Shown: positions 61,199 to 64,000 of the stretch, piece after piece
Numbering within the stretch: the stretch's first letter is position 1
Layout of the letters: the number at the start of each line of letters is the position of its first letter
NCBI GenBank assembly: GCA_023954415.1
Contig: JAMLIB010000007.1
Location: 113,689 to 177,688, forward strand
Length of the DNA stretch: 64,000 nt
DNA from: Trueperaceae bacterium
Lineage (GTDB): Bacteria > Deinococcota > Deinococci > Deinococcales > Trueperaceae
Reading direction: 5' to 3'
The notes under the pieces: model-generated
What the model was told of the DNA's origin: nothing
What the model saw: only the letters and a program-made list of their open reading frames with translations
Database searches by the model: none
Program-made: the position numbers and the translations under genes

Positions 61199-61477
61199 GT
61201 GAAGAAGTCAAGACGTAGCCCGGAGCAGATCATCGAGATTCTCAGGCAGATGGAAGCGAGCAAGGCGGCGGGCATGCCCGTCGCGCAGCTCTGCAAGGAG
61301 GCGGGCATCGGCGAGTGGACTTATTACCGCTGGCGCAAGCAGTACCAGGGCATGAGTAAACCCGACGCGAAGCGCCTTAAGGAGCTGGAGCGCGAGAACG
61401 CGCGCCTGAAGAAGCTCCTGGCGGAGAAGGAGCTGGATAACAGCATCCTCAAGGAGGCGCTCGAGGGAAACTACTGA
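61199..61477 (+). CDS. IS3 OrfA (helix-turn-helix subunit)
   Basis: 92 residues from GTG 61199 (GAGAGG upstream). Helix-turn-helix (FRRSPEQIIEILRQ-type start, MPVAQLCKEAGIGEWTYYRWRKQY) and a leucine zipper (LKELERENARLKKLLAEKELDNSILKEAL). At its end GGAAAC in frame GGA AAC is a slippery site: G-GGA-AAC (61465-61471), followed 6 bases later by a 6-bp stem GCCCGC-AACGTAA-GCGGGC (61478-61496), so a -1 shift would fuse OrfA to OrfB. Confidence 0.9.
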   Translation: MKKSRRSPEQIIEILRQMEASKAAGMPVAQLCKEAGIGEWTYYRWRKQYQGMSKPDAKRLKELERENARLKKLLAEKELDNSILKEALEGNY

Positions 61478-61500
61478 GCCCGCAACGTAAGCGGGCAGCA

Positions 61501-62360
61501 GTGAAGCACGTGATGGAGAAACTCACGCTCAGCGAGCGGCGCGCCTGTAAGGTGCTGGGGCAGCCGCGCTCCAGCCAGCGTTACGAAGCGATACGGCCGA
61601 CGCTGGACGTGGACCTGGTCAGGCGCCTGCATGAGCTCTCGGCTGAGCACCCGCGCTTCGGGTATAGGCGGATCACGGCGCTCTTGGGCCGGGAGGGGTG
61701 GCGCGTGAACCGTAAGCGCGTGCAGCGCCTGTGGCGCGAGGAGGGCCTGAAGGTGCCGCAGCAGGCCATCAAGCGCCGGCGGTTGGGTGAGGCGGGAAAC
61801 GGCTGCCACCGGCGCGTGGCGACGGTAGCGCACGAGGTGTGGGCACTCGATTTCGTGATGGACGCTACCGATGACGGCAGGCGTTTGAAGATCCTGACCG
61901 TGATCGACGAGGCGAGTCGTTACGCCCTCTCGGTCAACGTGACCCGCAGCCTCACGGCGCAGGGCGTGATGCGGGAGCTGGAGCGCCTCATGACCATCCA
62001 CGGGCCGCCTGACTTCATCCGTAGCGATAACGGATCGGAGTTCATCGCTGACGCCGCCAGAACCTTCCTGGCGGCCAGTGGAGTGCAGACCTTGTTCATC
62101 GAGCCGGGCTCACCGTAGCAAAACGGCTTCAACGAGAGCTTCAACGCTCGCCTGCGAGACGAGCTCTTGAACCTAGAGCTCTTCACGACCCTACACGAAG
62201 CGGAAGTCCTGATCGAGAACTGGAGGAAGTACTACAACCACGAACGGCCGCACGGCGCGCTGGAGTACGGCACCCCCGCCCAAGCGCTGGAAGCCCTGAC
62301 CGATAAGAGTCGAGACAGGAACCCCTCACCAGTAGTGGACCGGCAAACGGGGTCCGCTCA
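61501..62360 (+). pseudogene. IS3 OrfB transposase, amber-disrupted
   Basis: DDE integrase domain: Asp in WALDFVMDATDD and IRSDNGSEF. The next conserved segment should be EPGSPWQNGFNESF, but reads GSP-TAG-QNGF: a TGG to TAG change (62116-62118) removes the rest, including the third catalytic Glu (QNGFNESFNARLRDE). The frame continues intact beyond the stop but has no stop codon before the IS right end. So this copy is probably not self-mobile. Confidence 0.9.
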
Positions 62361-62367
62361 AACACGG

Positions 62368-62823
62368 TTAGTAGATGCGAGCCCCGCGGTTGCCAGTGGG
62401 TGCGTCGGAGGGTTCGAGCAGCTGCGCGTTATCTAGCGCGGCCTCCAGCTCGACGGTGATGGGGTGTTTGCTGCCGAGTTCGTTGTCGACCTCGCAGAAG
62501 AGGTCTTCAAGGGCTTGGTAGTTGGCAGGGGTGATGGGGAGCCGGTGGCCTTGGGTCAGACGCTGCAGGTGGAGGCGTTGGCTGGGGGTGAGGGCTCGTA
62601 GGAGTTGTCTGACGGCGTTGGTGGGGCTGTTGCCGTCGTCGTTGCGGCCGCTGCCGTGGCAGTCGTCGCACGGCTCTAACGACTCGGTGGGGAGGTAGTT
62701 GCCGAAGTAGGTGCTGTAGTAGCCGGGTCCGCCGACGTAGACGAGGTAGCCGTCGCCCTGGCAGGTGTAGCACCAGGGGATCTTGGGGTCTTCGGATAGC
62801 AGGGTGGCGAGGTTGATGGTCAT
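62368..62823 (-). CDS. Element protein with two CxxCxGxG zinc-binding motifs
   Basis: 151 residues. WCYTCQGDGYL and EPCDDCHGSGRN form two CxxCxGxG motifs about 35 residues apart, the DnaJ zinc-finger pattern, without a J domain. The C-terminal half is helical (LLRALTPSQRLHLQRLTQG, NYQALEDLFCEVDN). The ATG at 62823 overlaps the upstream stop (ATGA). Function unknown; probably a small metal-binding accessory protein of the element. Confidence 0.65.
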   Translation of the reverse strand: MTINLATLLSEDPKIPWCYTCQGDGYLVYVGGPGYYSTYFGNYLPTESLEPCDDCHGSGRNDDGNSPTNAVRQLLRALTPSQRLHLQRLTQGHRLPITPANYQALEDLFCEVDNELGSKHPITVELEAALDNAQLLEPSDAPTGNRGARIY

Positions 62824-63161
62824 GCCGCGTTCGCTCCCTTCGCAAGGTGATGGACTCGGACGCTGCTGGCCGGTTGGTGGGGCTCTGGTTGATGGCGCTT
62901 GATGCTGATGAGGCGAGCTGTGCTCTGGTGTGGGGTAGCGGTGAGTACGAGCCCGTAGGGGCGCAGGAGCTGGTCGGCGGCGATGTAGGGCTCTGGGTTG
63001 GTGACCGTGAGGCAGGCGAGCTTGAGGCTGTCGGCCTGCGTGTCGTGAAGGGCGAGGGCGGTGCGGGCGGCCAGGTCGGCTAGCAGCACGTCGACGTGGT
63101 GGCTTTCGGGACTGGTGGTGAGAGCGTGGATGAGGGCGCTGAAGAGTTGCGGGAGGGTCAT
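62820..63161 (-). CDS. Hypothetical protein of the element
   Basis: 113 residues, no recognised domain. N-terminal helical part (MTLPQLFSALIHALTTSPE, VDVLLADLAARTALALHDTQ) and a His/Pro-rich tail (IKRHQPEPHQPASSVRVHHL). It is coupled to the zinc-motif gene by a 4-base overlap and follows the ArdC-like gene beyond a terminator hairpin. Confidence 0.6.
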   Translation of the reverse strand: MTLPQLFSALIHALTTSPESHHVDVLLADLAARTALALHDTQADSLKLACLTVTNPEPYIAADQLLRPYGLVLTATPHQSTARLISIKRHQPEPHQPASSVRVHHLAKGANAA

Positions 63162-63182
63162 GTTGGGCTCCTAGAACGAAAG

Positions 63183-63213
63183 AGCGCCAGGACCGGTGCG
63201 GGTCGCTGGCGCT
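63183..63213 (-). terminator. Terminator after the ArdC-like gene
   Basis: AGCGCCAG/CTGGCGCT stem extended by GACC/GGTC with one bulge, loop GGTGCG. On the minus strand it is followed by a T-rich stretch (CTTTCGTTCT). It separates the ArdC-like gene from the small genes. Confidence 0.7.
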
Positions 63214-63279
63214 AGTGAGGGTTCGGATTGTGGGTGGGTCCAGGAAGTGAGTCGGTCAGGCTGGCGCTCCTCTCTGGGG

Positions 63280-64000
63280 TCAGCTGCTGAGGTAGGTGAC
63301 GGGTCGGCGCTGGGGCGTCTGGCCGGCGGTAGGCGTGGCGGTGGAGGGCTCTGCTGTAGGGGTGTCAGGGTCCGCTTGGAGGTGTTCGAGGATCTGGTCG
63401 GCGGCTTTGCTGGCTCTGTCTCCGGCTTGAATGAGGTCTTCGAGGCTGTCGGTCCAGCTGGCGAGGTAGGCGAAGGAGTAGGTGCTGGTGTCGATGCCGA
63501 GAGCGTGACTGACCAGGAAGGCGGTGGTCTCGGCTTCCAGTTCGGCGCTGGGCCGGTTCTCGCTGCCGGTGTGCAGGAGCATGTGCGCCGCCTCGTGGCA
63601 GAGGGTCTTGAAGGCCTGGGTGTGACTGAGGCCTGGCCTAATGGCGATGTGCTTGGTGGCTGGCCGGTAGACGCCGAGGGCGTGTTCGTGCTGGAAGTCC
63701 CAGCTGACGCGTACGCCTTTGCTGGCGCAGAACATGGCGAGGCGGAAGTGAAGCCCGGCGAGCTTCGACTGGGCGTCGGGAGTGTCCGTGAGCAGGCGTG
63801 GGCCGTCGCGTTGTGGGATCGGTTCGCCGTCGGTCTGGGCGAGGTCGAAGACGTAGACGGTCTTGAAGCCGACGAGATTGAGCTGGTTGTCGTCGTCGGG
63901 GTCGCGGACGAGTAGTGGCGCGAGGATGGCGATGCCCTTCTCGCCTTTGCGGACGAAGCGGTTGCTGGCTTTCCAGGTGCGGTAGCCAGCGACGAGGGTG
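63280..64000 (-). CDS. ArdC-like antirestriction protein (5' end outside the window)
   Basis: 240 residues visible. Beyond the internal Met at 63735 the frame stays open to 63999 and reads GYRTWKASNRFVRKGEKGIA, the hallmark of the ArdC N-terminal ssDNA-binding domain, then a linker (DLAQTDGEPIPQ). The C-terminal part has a zinc metalloprotease motif LCHEAAHMLLH with a downstream Glu (ELEAETTAF), as in ArdC. ArdC proteins protect incoming plasmid DNA from restriction. The short C-terminal tail is Pro/Thr-rich. Confidence 0.85.
   Translation of the reverse strand, partial: TLVAGYRTWKASNRFVRKGEKGIAILAPLLVRDPDDDNQLNLVGFKTVYVFDLAQTDGEPIPQRDGPRLLTDTPDAQSKLAGLHFRLAMFCASKGVRVSWDFQHEHALGVYRPATKHIAIRPGLSHTQAFKTLCHEAAHMLLHTGSENRPSAELEAETTAFLVSHALGIDTSTYSFAYLASWTDSLEDLIQAGDRASKAADQILEHLQADPDTPTAEPSTATPTAGQTPQRRPVTYLSS

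Larger units (their letters stand above)
61140..62360 (+). mobile_element. IS3-family insertion sequence
   Basis: 1221 bp. Imperfect terminal inverted repeats: left TGATCTGGCCCCCGTTACCT (61140 on) and right TGAGCGGACCCCGTTTGCCG (from 62360 inward), sharing CCCCGTT and GGTCCAC further in. Target duplication AAC at 61137-61139 and 62361-62363. Contains orfA, a slippery frameshift signal and a broken orfB. IS3/IS150-type by gene layout and DDE motif. Confidence 0.9.
57466..64000. mobile_element. Integrated genomic element at tRNA-Val (left part; runs off the window)
   Basis: The stretch after the tRNA has lower G+C and a typical mobile module: tyrosine integrase, Xis-like HTH, RepA-like ATPase, small unknown proteins and an ArdC-like antirestriction protein, nearly all on the minus strand. 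The right attachment site, which should repeat the tRNA 3' end, is outside the window. Plasmid-like genes favour an integrative mobilizable or plasmid-derived element over a phage; no structural phage gene is seen. Confidence 0.85.

Noticed and set aside
62101..62130. Transposase amber codon as programmed read-through or recoding
   Set aside because: IS3 transposases have Trp at this position and no known read-through; a simple nonsense mutation explains it.

Overview
The window is GC-rich bacterial chromosome (roughly 70 percent G+C by eye) with tightly packed genes, many ATGA/GTGA stop-start overlaps and frequent GTG starts. Gene content (Mrp antiporter with fused A and B subunits, copper nitrite reductase, family 5 peptide ABC importers, a small secreted protein resembling the TTHB210 type known from Thermus) suggests Deinococcota, perhaps close to Trueperaceae. 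That placement is inference, because no rRNA or universal marker protein is present.

Layout, left part. 1-3877: end of a DppBC-type importer followed by a zinc deacylase, a small AtzG-like adaptor and an amidase. 4011-7304: a beta-helix carbohydrate-binding protein and a YtrA-type regulator/ABC exporter operon with a palindromic operator candidate. 7377-10020: a degenerate polysaccharide-deacetylase lipoprotein coupled to a SufR-like Fe-S regulator, divergent from a small secreted protein. 10154-18710: an Rrf2 regulator heads an operon with an aldo/keto reductase, glucose-6-phosphate isomerase and a subtilase; divergent from it are nirK, nirV and sco.

Central part. 18721-27180 and 39790-49098 hold a cell-wall/amino-sugar recycling set: GntR/HutC regulator, tandem GNAT, MurQ, a peptide importer with NagZ, then a second importer, a penicillin-binding-type serine hydrolase, AnmK and a BadF-type GlcNAc kinase. 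A conserved 20-bp operator-like motif lies in the gntR/importer divergent promoter region and again between the second importer and the hydrolase-anmK operon. A third, half-matching copy covers the importer -10. Together they suggest one regulon, probably responding to the MurQ product GlcNAc-6-phosphate. Between these blocks lie an MFS transporter joined to the mnh/mrp Na+/H+ antiporter operon (27260-34684), a serine hydrolase, a YjbR-like protein and a secreted LolA-like protein.

Right part. 43919-56336: a GAF-GGDEF-EAL protein, ThiI, a LysR regulator, a metallo-beta-lactamase/double-rhodanese protein with a LiaF-like membrane protein, a decayed cysteine-synthase tail, an aldo/keto reductase, an orphan response regulator and a heme importer pair without its ATPase. 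56627-57273 is a Phd/VapC toxin-antitoxin pair. From tRNA-Val(CAC) at 57391 to the window end lies an integrated element: tandem 12-bp repeats, tyrosine integrase, Xis-like HTH, RepA-like ATPase, an IS3-family insertion (61140-62360, AAC target duplication, transposase broken by an amber codon), small unknown genes and the end of an ArdC-like antirestriction protein. No CRISPR array or rRNA was seen, and no stretch over about 300 bases is without a gene.
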